Of a stretch of 64,000 nt of DNA, positions 25,982-34,913 are shown piece by piece. Both the position numbers and the translations under genes were made by a program. Source of the DNA: Deltaproteobacteria bacterium (GTDB lineage: Bacteria; Myxococcota_A; UBA796; SXON01); NCBI GenBank assembly GCA_947445035.1, contig CANFCK010000007.1, positions 1-64,000 of the forward strand, read 5' to 3'. Under the pieces are notes generated by a model. That model did not search any database. It worked only from the letters and a program-made list of their open reading frames with translations, and was not told where the DNA came from. Position 1 is the first letter of the stretch; the number at the start of each line of letters is the position of its first letter.

Positions 25982-27026
25982 TCGTGAAGCGGAGCGGCGG
26001 CGCGGCCGGCGCCCCGACGTGCTGGTCAAAGACCTCGGTGGACTCGCGCTCTACGCCCTCGGGCCCGCGCTCATTGAAAAACTGCCGCAGCCGGTTTTGG
26101 AAACCCTCACCCGAGTAGGAGCCAATGTCGTCCGGCGCCTCGGCGACATGGACATGCGCGCCGAGCTCGCCGCCATCTACGCCGATCGGGCCATGCCGCG
26201 TGCGGCCGAGAATATCCTCGCCGACGCGTACAGGGTGACGCTCTACAACGAGTTGGAGGTGCTTCGATACCCCAAGCTCACCCCCGCCACCATCGGCGAG
26301 GTCTGCGAGGTTGAGGGGCGCGCCCACCTCGACGACGCGCTCGCCCGGGGCAAAGGCGCCATCGTGCTGATCGGACACTTCGGCGCCAATCAGATGATCA
26401 TGCCCGCGCTCGGCCACCTGGGCTACCGGATGGCCCAGCTCAGCGCGCCGCCACCGGTGTGGGGCGAAATCCTCCACGACAGCCGCACCACCCCTCGGTG
26501 GGAACGGGTGCTTGCGCGCCGGTGGCAACTTGAGAAACGGCTCCCCGTCACCCACATCAACGTGTTTCGTTTTCTGCGGCCGGCGTTTGACACGCTGGCC
26601 AAAAACGAGATCCTCGGACTCGCGTTCGACGGGGGCGGGGGGACGAAATGGTCGCAGGTGGAGTTCCTTGGTCGCCGCGCCCACCTGTCCGAGCAGACGG
26701 CCCAGCTCTGGAAACGCTCGGGTGCCGCGCTCCTGCCAACCTACGTCATCCGTTCCCCCGGCGAGGCCCGCCACCGTGTCGTCATCACCGAGCCCTTGGC
26801 CTGGCAGGGCGACAGCGAAGGGAGCCTACAGGCCTTCGTTCGCCGCTTCGAGGCTTGGGTCTGGCGCTGGCCGGAGCAGTACCTCCACTTCCTCAGCATG
26901 CGCCGTCGCGTACGCGGAACCGACGTCCGCCCGCTCTTCGACGACTATCCCCCCGCACGCGATCAGCTCGATGCCAGCGCTGCCGCAGAGCTATTGAAGC
27001 GGGCCGGCGGGTGGCGGGACACCTAG
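25968..27026 (+). CDS. LpxL-like lysophospholipid/lipid A acyltransferase family protein
   Basis: 352 residues from a GTG overlapping the ligase gene by 14 bp; a GTG at 26019 (VLVKDLGGLAL) is an equally good start. Family layout: an N-terminal helical segment, then AIVLIGHFGANQMIMPALGHLGYRM. The catalytic site reads His137-FGAN-Gln142, where LpxL and HtrB have HX4D/E. Next come NEILGLAFDGGGG, corresponding to the glycine-rich substrate region, and FLGRRAHLS. It transfers an acyl chain to a lipid at the inner membrane. The Gln for acid change may alter activity or reflect a subfamily. Confidence 0.78.
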   Translation: MSGRDREAERRRGRRPDVLVKDLGGLALYALGPALIEKLPQPVLETLTRVGANVVRRLGDMDMRAELAAIYADRAMPRAAENILADAYRVTLYNELEVLRYPKLTPATIGEVCEVEGRAHLDDALARGKGAIVLIGHFGANQMIMPALGHLGYRMAQLSAPPPVWGEILHDSRTTPRWERVLARRWQLEKRLPVTHINVFRFLRPAFDTLAKNEILGLAFDGGGGTKWSQVEFLGRRAHLSEQTAQLWKRSGAALLPTYVIRSPGEARHRVVITEPLAWQGDSEGSLQAFVRRFEAWVWRWPEQYLHFLSMRRRVRGTDVRPLFDDYPPARDQLDASAAAELLKRAGGWRDT

Positions 27027-27565
27027 CCCGGCAGCCCGTGACGAATCGGGGTCGTCGTAAACGCGTCGCCGCCGAGATCGACGTAAACCTCGCCCTCCGT
27101 CACCGAGACCGCCATGCTGTTGCGACGAGCGACCTTGGCGACGAGCGCGTCCACGAAGCGCCGATCGAAGGCGATGATGGACACCCGCTCGGGCGCGTGG
27201 ATGCGCTGGCCCGCGAGGCCACGAAGGTAGATGTCGACATCTTTGTGGCAGTAGACGACGACCCGATTGCAGGCCTTGCTTGCTTTGTGGAGTCGGGCCG
27301 CGTCAGGCGTTCCGACCTCGATCCACGCGCGCAGCTGCCCGGTCAGATCGTGCACCCACATCGCCGGCTCGTCCGTCGCGAAGAGGCCCTGACTGAAGGC
27401 GAGCCCCTCTTCAAACTGCAGCGCGAAGGCCAGTACCCGCGTGACCATGAACGCGTCACTCTCGGACGGATGGCGGGCCACCTTGAGCGCCAGCTCCTCG
27501 TACACGCCCCGGTCCATGTCGGAAAGCGAGACGTCGAACACGTGCTGAGTTGCGGTCTGGGCCAT
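27023..27565 (-). CDS. yaeQ: YaeQ family protein
   Basis: 180 residues, the usual YaeQ length. It starts with MAQTATQHVFDVSLSDMDRGVYEELALKVARHPSES and has EVGTPDAARLHKASKACNRVVVYCHKD, both typical of the family. Its fold resembles PD-(D/E)XK nucleases and its biochemical role is unsettled; early reports linked it to RfaH-like function. It is convergent with the acyltransferase (4-bp overlap). The ATG lies back-to-back with the halogenase start. Confidence 0.88.
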   Translation of the reverse strand: MAQTATQHVFDVSLSDMDRGVYEELALKVARHPSESDAFMVTRVLAFALQFEEGLAFSQGLFATDEPAMWVHDLTGQLRAWIEVGTPDAARLHKASKACNRVVVYCHKDVDIYLRGLAGQRIHAPERVSIIAFDRRFVDALVAKVARRNSMAVSVTEGEVYVDLGGDAFTTTPIRHGLPG

Positions 27566-27587
27566 GGGAGTGGATAACAGCCCAGCG

Positions 27588-29144
27588 ATGAGCTCTGCAT
27601 CGGCGGATTGGCCCGACGGTGGCGCCCGCAAGGCGCTGCGCAACGTCGTGATCGTCGGCGGCGGAACGGCCGGGTGGATGAGCGCCTTGCTGGCTCGGCA
27701 GTTCCTCCCCGAGGCCAGGATCACGGTGATCGAGAGCCCGGAAATCGGGATCCTCGGGGTCGGCGAGGGCACCACGCCCCATTTCATCAGCCAGTTCCTC
27801 GATCTGGTAGATATTCCTGTGTCGCGACTGGTCCGCGAGGTCGGCGCAACCATCAAGAACTGCTTCAAACACACCAACTGGAACGGGGACGGGGCGGCCT
27901 ACTACCACCCCTTCGGCGACCGCGTCACGCCCGCGCCGGACATCGCCTTTTTGCACCCCGAGCGCCCCTGGGACGAAGGCACCATCGTGTTTCCCGGACG
28001 CGCGTGCGAGCGCAATCGCGTCGTGCTCGAGCGCCTCCCCGCCGCCACGACCGACCCCCTTGCCGACCCGATGAACCACCTCCACGCGCACGGAAGCTAC
28101 GCTCTTCACTTCGACGCCTCGAAGCTTGCGGTGCTCCTTGCCACGATCGGCGTCGACCGTGGAATCGTCCGCATCGGCGCGTCGGTCGGTGGCTTCGCGC
28201 AGGGGCAGGACGGTCATGTCACCTCCATCCGCCTCGCCGACGGTCGATTGGTCCCGTCCGATCTTGTTTTTGACTGTACCGGGTTCGCCCGCCTCATCAT
28301 CGGCAAGCTCCACCAGTCGCCTTGGCACGACGTCTCAGCGAGCTTGCCCTGCAACCGCGCGCTCCCGTTCTTCGTCGACCATCGGGGCCCAACGCCCGTC
28401 TACAGCGAAAGCATCGCGATGCGCCACGGTTGGCTCTGGGTGATCCCGGTGCAGGGCCGCCTGGGCTGCGGCTATGTCTACGACACCCGCTTCGTGGACG
28501 ACGACACCGCCCGCGCCGAGCTCAGGCAGCGCTTCGGTGGAGCCGTTGCGCTGCCCAGAACCATCGACTTCTCGGCCGGTTGGTTCACCCGGCCATGGGT
28601 CCACAACTGTGTTGCCGTCGGAGTTTCGGCGGGATTTCTGGAGCCGCTTGAAGCCACCTCGATCTGGACCAGCGTGCTGGCCCTCAACGAGTTCTTCCGC
28701 GCCGCGTTGCCGTTGGGTGACGGTGGAGCGCGCGAACGGTTCAACTCCTGGTTCGGGGTCCTGCACCAACGCGCGGCCGACTTCGTCTACCTGCACTACC
28801 TGGGCCGCCGCCGTGACACCCCGTTTTGGTCGACCTTTCGGGAGCGCACGACCATGCCGGAGGGGGTGCGATTGGCGCTCGGCTCGGACGGGGTGCGCGG
28901 ATGGTTCGGGGACGAACACCACCGCGGCGGCAACCCGCTGCCTTTTCCGTGGGCCTCGTGGATGCACGTCGCGCGCGGCACCGAGAACCTCGATCGGGGC
29001 GCACTTTCCCGCTGCTGGGACTACTACCAGCTGTGGGAGGATCACGAGGCCCGCATCCAGGACCAGCGCGCGCGGATCGACGCGGTGGTGGACCGGTGTC
29101 TCGACCACGACGAATGCCTCCGGATGTTGGCGGGCGGAATGTAG
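27588..29144 (+). CDS. FADH2-dependent tryptophan-halogenase-like enzyme
   Basis: 518 residues from the ATG at 27588; an ATG at 27564 would add eight residues but sits on the yaeQ start. It has flavin-dependent halogenase hallmarks: the GGGTAGWMSALL FAD site, active-site Lys90 in TIKNCFKHTNW, the WLWVIP motif (WxWxIP, 282-287) that blocks substrate oxygenation, and Glu355 in FLEPLEATSIW. This enzyme class makes HOCl from FADH2, Cl- and O2 and halogenates aromatic or peptide-bound indole groups. No flavin reductase or biosynthetic cluster is adjacent. The neighbour on the other strand is a shikimate-pathway enzyme. Confidence 0.9.
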   Translation: MSSASADWPDGGARKALRNVVIVGGGTAGWMSALLARQFLPEARITVIESPEIGILGVGEGTTPHFISQFLDLVDIPVSRLVREVGATIKNCFKHTNWNGDGAAYYHPFGDRVTPAPDIAFLHPERPWDEGTIVFPGRACERNRVVLERLPAATTDPLADPMNHLHAHGSYALHFDASKLAVLLATIGVDRGIVRIGASVGGFAQGQDGHVTSIRLADGRLVPSDLVFDCTGFARLIIGKLHQSPWHDVSASLPCNRALPFFVDHRGPTPVYSESIAMRHGWLWVIPVQGRLGCGYVYDTRFVDDDTARAELRQRFGGAVALPRTIDFSAGWFTRPWVHNCVAVGVSAGFLEPLEATSIWTSVLALNEFFRAALPLGDGGARERFNSWFGVLHQRAADFVYLHYLGRRRDTPFWSTFRERTTMPEGVRLALGSDGVRGWFGDEHHRGGNPLPFPWASWMHVARGTENLDRGALSRCWDYYQLWEDHEARIQDQRARIDAVVDRCLDHDECLRMLAGGM

Positions 29145-29150
29145 GCCCGC
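29130..29150. terminator. GC-rich inverted repeat between convergent genes
   Basis: GCGGGC and GCCCGC (6 bp each) with a 9-bp loop straddle the end of the halogenase gene and face the end of the DAHP synthase gene. There is no T-tract, so termination is only possible, not shown. Confidence 0.25.
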
Positions 29151-29156
29151 GGCGAG

Positions 29157-30527
29157 CTATCCCCGCCGCCCTAGCCGCTCCGCGATCAGAAAGGCCATCT
29201 CCAGCGCCTGGGCGTAGTTCAGCCGGGGATCGACATCGCTTTCGTAGTTGCGATGAAGGTCACGCTCAGTGAGACCGCAGCTGCCTCCCAGCACTTCGGT
29301 GACGTCGCGCCCGGTGAGCTCGAAGTGCACCCCGGCGAGGACGCTACCTGCGGCCGCGTGGACGGCAAAGCTCTGGTCGACCTCGGCGAGGATGTCGTCG
29401 AAATGCCGGGTCTTGATGCCATCTGCCGTCTTGAAGGTGTTGCCGTGCATGGGATCGCAGATCCACACCGCAGGGCGCCCAGCCCCGCGAAGGGCCTCCA
29501 CCAAGACCGGCAGCCGCGCGGCGACCTGCTTGGCGCCGAGCCGCACAATGAGGGTCAGGCGTCCGGGCTCCCGGTCCGGATCGAGCGCCGTCGCCAGCGC
29601 CACCAGCTCCTCCGGCCCCATCGCCGGCCCGACCTTCACGCCGATTGGGTTCCGGATGCCGCGGAAGAACTCCACGTGGGCGCCGTCGAGTTGGCGAGTG
29701 CGCTCGCCGACCCAGGGCATGTGGGTGCTCAGATCGTACCAGCCGTCGCGTAGCGGCGGCCGTTCGGTCGCGGCCGACTCGTAGTCAAGGTTCAAGCCTT
29801 CGTGGCTGCAGAAGAAGTCCACCGCGGCCAGCTCGTGCAAGGGCCGGCCGACCGTGGCGTCCAAGAACCGGACCGAGGCCCGCATCTGGTCGAGCAACGC
29901 ACGGTACTCGGCCGCCCGCGTCGATTGTGACGCCCAGGAAAGGTCCCAGACTTCCGGATGGTGCACATCTCCGAAGCCACCGGCCAGCAACCCGCGGATG
30001 AAATTCAGCGTCAGGGCGGCGCGCGTGTAGCCCTCGACGAGGCGGGCGGGATCGGGGCGCCGGGCGTCAGGGGTGAACTCGATCCGGTTCACGAGGTCCC
30101 CGCGGTAGGCCGGCAGCGTGACCCCATCGCGGGTTTCGCTGTTCTCCGAGCGAGGCTTGGCGTACTGCCCCGCGATTCGCCCAATCCGGACGACCGGACG
30201 GCCGCTCCCGTAGGTCAGCACCGCGCTCATCATCAGCAAGATCTTCAGCTTGGCGTCGATGACCGGCGACTCACAATCGACGAAGCGTTCGTTGCAGTCC
30301 CCGCCCTGCAAGACGAAGCGTTCGCCCCGCGACGCCTCGGCCAGCTGCCCCTTCAGCCGCTCCGTCTCCCAGCTGGTGACGATGGGCGGCATGCGCCGCA
30401 ACGTGGCCAGCGCCGCTGCGAGGCCGATGGCATCGTCGTACTCGACGGGTTGCTGCATCGGGCGCGCGCGCCAACTGTCAGGGGTCCACGAAGGCACGAG
30501 GGTCCGGGCAGCGGCTCGCCTAACCAC
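29157..30527 (-). CDS. 3-deoxy-D-arabino-heptulosonate 7-phosphate synthase, class II
   Basis: 456 residues, the normal class II (plant/mycobacterial type) length. The N-terminus has PSWTPDSWRARP. Family signatures are FVLQGGDCNERF, VRIGRIAGQYAKPRS, FFCSHEGLNLDYE, NPIGVKVGPAMGPEEL, VWICDPMHGNT, GVHFELTGRDVTEVLGG and the metal-site region DVDPRLNYAQALEMAFLIAE. It condenses phosphoenolpyruvate with erythrose 4-phosphate as the first step of the shikimate pathway to aromatic amino acids. It is convergent with the halogenase. No other shikimate gene is in the window. Confidence 0.95.
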   Translation of the reverse strand: MVRRAAARTLVPSWTPDSWRARPMQQPVEYDDAIGLAAALATLRRMPPIVTSWETERLKGQLAEASRGERFVLQGGDCNERFVDCESPVIDAKLKILLMMSAVLTYGSGRPVVRIGRIAGQYAKPRSENSETRDGVTLPAYRGDLVNRIEFTPDARRPDPARLVEGYTRAALTLNFIRGLLAGGFGDVHHPEVWDLSWASQSTRAAEYRALLDQMRASVRFLDATVGRPLHELAAVDFFCSHEGLNLDYESAATERPPLRDGWYDLSTHMPWVGERTRQLDGAHVEFFRGIRNPIGVKVGPAMGPEELVALATALDPDREPGRLTLIVRLGAKQVAARLPVLVEALRGAGRPAVWICDPMHGNTFKTADGIKTRHFDDILAEVDQSFAVHAAAGSVLAGVHFELTGRDVTEVLGGSCGLTERDLHRNYESDVDPRLNYAQALEMAFLIAERLGRRG

Positions 30528-30696
30528 TGGCGGTCGGTCATGCCGAACGGCGCCTGGGCGGAACCGCTCACCAACCGTTCATGAACGTTCGCCGGCCAGG
30601 TCGGCGGCCACCGCGAAGTTGGCGCCATGATCAACCCGAGGGCATCAACGTCGACCGGGCCGGGTGGGCCGGAACGGAGCGCCGCGACCGCTTCCG

Positions 30697-33039
30697 CTAC
30701 GCCCTGGTCCATCGTCCCGAACGTACCCCCCACGATCCCACCATCAGCACTGCCGACAACGCTGACCCCGCCACGGCCAAGAACCCCCACAACCGACGGG
30801 GTTGGTACACAAAGCGGATGAGGTGGTCCCCCGGCGGCAGCGTCACCGCGCGGTAGACGAGGTCCGCGCGCTCGATGGCCACCGGCGCCCCATCGATTGT
30901 GGCCGTCCATCCAGGGTACCAGGTGTCGCCGAGCACCAGCGTACCCGGACCCGCCGCCGCCACCGTCACGTCACCGTCCGCGTAGGCCGTGATCTCCGCT
31001 TCTGATAGCGCATCACCGACACACCCGGTCACTCCCCCCTCGACCACCACCGTTCTCCGGGGATCTTCTGCGAGCGTGGCGGCGAGGGCCTCATCGGCAG
31101 ACCCCACGCCTCGCACACAGGGGAGCACGCGCGCCCGCGGCAGCGCCTCGGGGTCTTCCCAAAGGTTGTACCGACCCCGGACCCGGGGCACCAACCCCGG
31201 CAGCTCGTGCACGGAGACTATCCATCGCAATGACAGCCTCCGTCCGACGTCCGCGTGCTCCTGCCACTGCCATACCTTGCCGATCCCCTTGTCGCCGACA
31301 TCAAGGCCCCCCGCCGCCAAGAGCGCTTCGTTCCTCATCAACAGGAGCGGCGACGGCAAAATCACGTCGCTGGTGCCGAGCGGCAAGCCGAGGCTGGCGC
31401 TCAGGAGCTCGTCGTCGAGCGACGCGTCGACCCGCCGATCGAGCACCGAAAGCCGCCAACCTCCCGGTTCGGTCATCGCCGGCGCCAGCCACGGAGGGGC
31501 CTGGCCGACCTCCGCCGAGGGCACGGTCGGGTGATAATCTCGCCCAAAGGCGAGCAGATCGAGCGCCACGAGCGCAAAGAGGAGGCGCGGGCGGCGGATG
31601 GCCCCCGCGGTGATGAGTAAAAGCAGCACCGGCACCCACACCCGGGGGGAGTCAGGCGCAGTGCTCCGACGCACGTCGGCGAGAATATGGGCCACCTTTG
31701 CGGGGATTCGGGCCGGGTCCTCTGGATCGGGAGCGGGGAGCGCCGCCGCTGCAAGCCCCGTGAGCTCGGGCGGCGGTGGGAGGGCCGCTTGCGCTGCGAA
31801 ATGGCCCTCCAAGAGCGCCCGCACCTCACCCACCCGGGTCTTGAGTCCCAGGTGGCCAAACCCGGTCGTCAACGAAAAGAGCACGACGACCCACAGGATG
31901 CGGCTGCGGATGACGCGGGAAGCGGCGCGACGCCGCAGCGTGTCGAGGCCGTGTGCGGCGAGCACCGCGAGGGCGGCAACCGCGCCGATCGCGAACCGGG
32001 CGGGGAATCGGAACCCATCGAAGCCGGGCAGGTGCCGAACCAGCGCCCAAAGGGGGCCGCCCACCATCAAAAGCACCGACAGCGCGAGCACTGCGGCCCA
32101 GAAACGACTGCGACGAAGGCCCAGGGCCGCGAGCACGAGGACCGGTACGCCGACGTAGACGCACATCTCCCAGCTGTTGACGCCGGCCCCCCAGTAGCTG
32201 GCGCCGCGATGGTTGTAGGTCTCGAGGACGTCAGCGGGTCGGTCGAACCCGAACGCGTAGGGGAGAGCGAAGGCGAGCAGCTCCTGCACCGGCGTGGCGC
32301 CAACGTTGGCGAACGCGCCGCCCACGCCCCCGTCGCGGGTTGAGTGGCGAACCAGCTCCCAGGTGGCGGCAAGCTGCGGGGAGGCGATTGCCACTCCCAG
32401 GCAGGTGCTACCTGCCCAGCGGAGCCACCGCTCGCGCTCCAGCGTCACGATGGCGTACACCAGGATCAGCAGCCCCGAAAACGCAGCGGCCTGCGGGTGC
32501 CCCGCCAAACCGAGCATGCCTACGCTCAACGCGAGAAGCCAGCCCCGTCGGGTTGCCGTCGCGAAGAGTGCCCACCCCAGCCAGGCCAGGCCGTTGTGCA
32601 TGCCGAGGTACAACGCGTGGGAAACGGCAAACCCGCTGTAGCCCCACACCAGCCCCCCCAGAATCGGCGCGGCTCCACGGAGCCCGCTGGCCCGCAAAAA
32701 CGCCCACATCCCCATCGCGGCCAGTACGTGGTGGCCCAGCACGCTCCAGTTGAGCGCCAACCCATCCGGCAAAAGCACGAAAAGCAGCATGGTTGGCGGG
32801 TAGAGGAAGCCGCCTTCGCCCTCGGCCAAGAGGGGGAAGCCGTTCCCCGCGCCGCTGGCCCACATCGGCAGTTCGCCGAGCGCCCACTTGGCCGCGGCCC
32901 ACGACCGCCAGGGCAGGTGATGGTGGCGGAAGTCGTGGTAGCCGAAGACGCCATCGCCCGTCGAGGCGCTGGGCGCGAGCGCAACGGCGAGGAGCATGTA
33001 CAGAGCGACCACCGCCATCCACTCACGACGGGTGGTCAT
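30697..33039 (-). CDS. YfhO-like large integral membrane protein
   Basis: 780 residues with roughly 12 hydrophobic helices and a long hydrophilic C-terminal part (about 540-750). The first loop FGYHDFRHHHLPWRSW and the GAGNGFPLLAEGEGGFLYPP block resemble the Asp-containing outer loop of GT-C glycosyltransferase-like YfhO proteins. The C-terminus has the beta-rich ending LVLGDTWYPGWTATIDG, then GDHLIRFVYQPRRLW and a last helix. Members are thought to transfer sugars from lipid carriers. It is the last gene of a coupled trio; its ATG overlaps the upstream sulfatase-fold gene by 4 bp. A second relative is at 55.5-57.2 kb. Confidence 0.8.
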   Translation of the reverse strand: MTTRREWMAVVALYMLLAVALAPSASTGDGVFGYHDFRHHHLPWRSWAAAKWALGELPMWASGAGNGFPLLAEGEGGFLYPPTMLLFVLLPDGLALNWSVLGHHVLAAMGMWAFLRASGLRGAAPILGGLVWGYSGFAVSHALYLGMHNGLAWLGWALFATATRRGWLLALSVGMLGLAGHPQAAAFSGLLILVYAIVTLERERWLRWAGSTCLGVAIASPQLAATWELVRHSTRDGGVGGAFANVGATPVQELLAFALPYAFGFDRPADVLETYNHRGASYWGAGVNSWEMCVYVGVPVLVLAALGLRRSRFWAAVLALSVLLMVGGPLWALVRHLPGFDGFRFPARFAIGAVAALAVLAAHGLDTLRRRAASRVIRSRILWVVVLFSLTTGFGHLGLKTRVGEVRALLEGHFAAQAALPPPPELTGLAAAALPAPDPEDPARIPAKVAHILADVRRSTAPDSPRVWVPVLLLLITAGAIRRPRLLFALVALDLLAFGRDYHPTVPSAEVGQAPPWLAPAMTEPGGWRLSVLDRRVDASLDDELLSASLGLPLGTSDVILPSPLLLMRNEALLAAGGLDVGDKGIGKVWQWQEHADVGRRLSLRWIVSVHELPGLVPRVRGRYNLWEDPEALPRARVLPCVRGVGSADEALAATLAEDPRRTVVVEGGVTGCVGDALSEAEITAYADGDVTVAAAGPGTLVLGDTWYPGWTATIDGAPVAIERADLVYRAVTLPPGDHLIRFVYQPRRLWGFLAVAGSALSAVLMVGSWGVRSGRWTRA

Positions 33040-34913
33040 GGAGGGGTCGGCTCTTGGTAGCCGAGGGCGCCGAGCATCAGGCTGGTTTCGTCGCTCGGGG
33101 CGTCGGCGTCGAGATCGATGTGACGACGCAAGAGCGTGACCCCGGCACGACCGTTCTCGACGGCGGCCGGCTGCGTCGCGGCGAGGTTGTCAGCCTCGAA
33201 CGGATCGCGGCTCAGGTCGTAGAGCTCCTCCGCGCCCGTTTCGGTCTGGATGTACTTGACCCCCGCCGGCGCGCGCACCCCGTACAGCCACGCCGCGTCC
33301 GAGCGACCGAAAAGCAAAAGCGGTTCGGGCCGCAGCTCGCTCCCGCGCAGACGATGCTGCAACGCCACCGAGCCCGTTTTGGAGAGCTTCGGCACCCCCG
33401 CCGCATCGCAAAGCGTGTTGGCCACGTCCATGACACTCACCTGCTCCGCGACCCTCATCCCGGGCTCTCCCACCGGGGCGCTGTGCCATACCAGGAGCGG
33501 CACGCGCAAGACCTCGTCGTACAGCCCGTGGTGGTTGAACGCGATCTGGTGTTCGCCCAGGCTCTCGCCGTGGTCCGCCAGGGCGATGACCGCCGCCTCG
33601 TCGAGGCGTCCGGCAGCGCGCAGACCCTCGAGGAGCGCCCCCACCTGGGCGTCCGCGAACCGCACCTCATGCGCGTACTGGCGGCGCAGCGTGTCGATTT
33701 CAGCGTCACTGTAGGCGTAGCCCGGCTCCTGCGCGAGGATGGCTGCGTGGTCGAGCCCGACATTGCCCGGGGCGTCGTACGGCGCATGAGGGTCGAAGAG
33801 ATGGACCCAAAGGAAAAGCGGTGTTTCGTCGGGAATGGTCGCGACCCAGTCCAGCGCTCGCGCCACCGTCCGATCCCCGCGACGCTCCAGGAGCATCGGC
33901 CAGTCCGCAGGATCACCGAAGCGCAAAAGCAGCCGAAGTCCGAGCCAACCCACGCGAAACTCGGCGACGCCCCGCAAAAGCGGCGCGAAGTCATCGTCGT
34001 AGACTTCGAAGCCCTGGTCGAGCCCGCCGCTGGAATCCACGGCAAAGCTGGAGACAAACGCACCCGTACGCCAACCCGACAGCTGAAGTTGCTCGGTGGC
34101 CGTCAGCTCTGAGGCGCCCAGGACGCGGCCGTTCTGAATCACCTTCGTTTCGCTGGGATGGCGGCCGGTGAACATACTCGCATGCGACGGTGCGGTCTCG
34201 GGGACCGGCGTGACCGCGAGGTCGAAGATCGCGCCCTCCTTGCCAAGGCGATCGAGGTTCGGTGTCGCGACCGTGTCGCCGTACACACCCACGTGATCGC
34301 GACGGAGCGTGTCGATCGTCACCAGGATGACGTTGGTCGAACCAGGAGGGGCGACGAGCCGCGGCGCCTCCGTCCGTTGGGGGACCGCCGCGCTGGCGGC
34401 GCAAAGAAGAAGGACAGCCGCCGCCACGGGGATCCGGAAGCCGAGCCGCGGAACCAGGCCGATCATCTCGCGACGATAGGCGTACCCGGCAACCAGGAAG
34501 CCGAAGAGCGCCACACTGACGGAGACCACCGACAGTCCGAAGACGAACTTCCACTCCTCGCGGCGTGCCAGCTCGGCCATCATCGGCAGCAAGAAGAATC
34601 CACCCAGCAGGGACCAGCCGACGCCGAAGCCGCGGCGGTACCGACGCCACAGCGGCTGCCAGGAGGGGGTGAACCACGCGGCCGCACCCCCCACCAACCC
34701 GGCCACCAACGCGACCGCGGAGTCGGCAAGCGCGGCGGCCAAAGTCAGCTGAGCACGCTCCCAACCGGTGAGCCACAACGGGGAGCGCATCGCCACGACG
34801 AGCCCCTCGAACCCGCCGAGCAACGCCCCCGCGGCGGCCACCTGCGTGGCGATCCGAACCGGCATCCGCCCCTCCGAGACCGGGGCAAGCTCGGGGCGAT
34901 CGTCGTCCATCAA
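33036..34913 (-). CDS. Membrane-anchored sulfatase-fold enzyme (alkaline phosphatase superfamily), gene 2
   Basis: 625 residues. About 190 residues hold roughly five membrane helices, then a periplasmic sulfatase-fold domain: VILVTIDTLRRDHVGVYG (metal-binding Asp), PVPETAPSHASMFTGRHPSE at the nucleophile, VIALADHGESLGEHQIAFNHHGLYDE (metal-binding DH). True sulfatases have C/S-x-P-S-R for formylglycine; here it is T-A-P-S-H, as in members that use Thr, so phosphotransferase or phosphodiesterase activity is likelier than sulfatase. It overlaps both neighbours by 4 bp in a minus-strand operon. Confidence 0.82.
   Translation of the reverse strand: MMDDDRPELAPVSEGRMPVRIATQVAAAGALLGGFEGLVVAMRSPLWLTGWERAQLTLAAALADSAVALVAGLVGGAAAWFTPSWQPLWRRYRRGFGVGWSLLGGFFLLPMMAELARREEWKFVFGLSVVSVSVALFGFLVAGYAYRREMIGLVPRLGFRIPVAAAVLLLCAASAAVPQRTEAPRLVAPPGSTNVILVTIDTLRRDHVGVYGDTVATPNLDRLGKEGAIFDLAVTPVPETAPSHASMFTGRHPSETKVIQNGRVLGASELTATEQLQLSGWRTGAFVSSFAVDSSGGLDQGFEVYDDDFAPLLRGVAEFRVGWLGLRLLLRFGDPADWPMLLERRGDRTVARALDWVATIPDETPLFLWVHLFDPHAPYDAPGNVGLDHAAILAQEPGYAYSDAEIDTLRRQYAHEVRFADAQVGALLEGLRAAGRLDEAAVIALADHGESLGEHQIAFNHHGLYDEVLRVPLLVWHSAPVGEPGMRVAEQVSVMDVANTLCDAAGVPKLSKTGSVALQHRLRGSELRPEPLLLFGRSDAAWLYGVRAPAGVKYIQTETGAEELYDLSRDPFEADNLAATQPAAVENGRAGVTLLRRHIDLDADAPSDETSLMLGALGYQEPTPP

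Noticed and set aside
27588..30527. Secondary-metabolite gene cluster around the halogenase
   Set aside because: No NRPS, PKS, RiPP or reductase gene is adjacent; only yaeQ and DAHP synthase.
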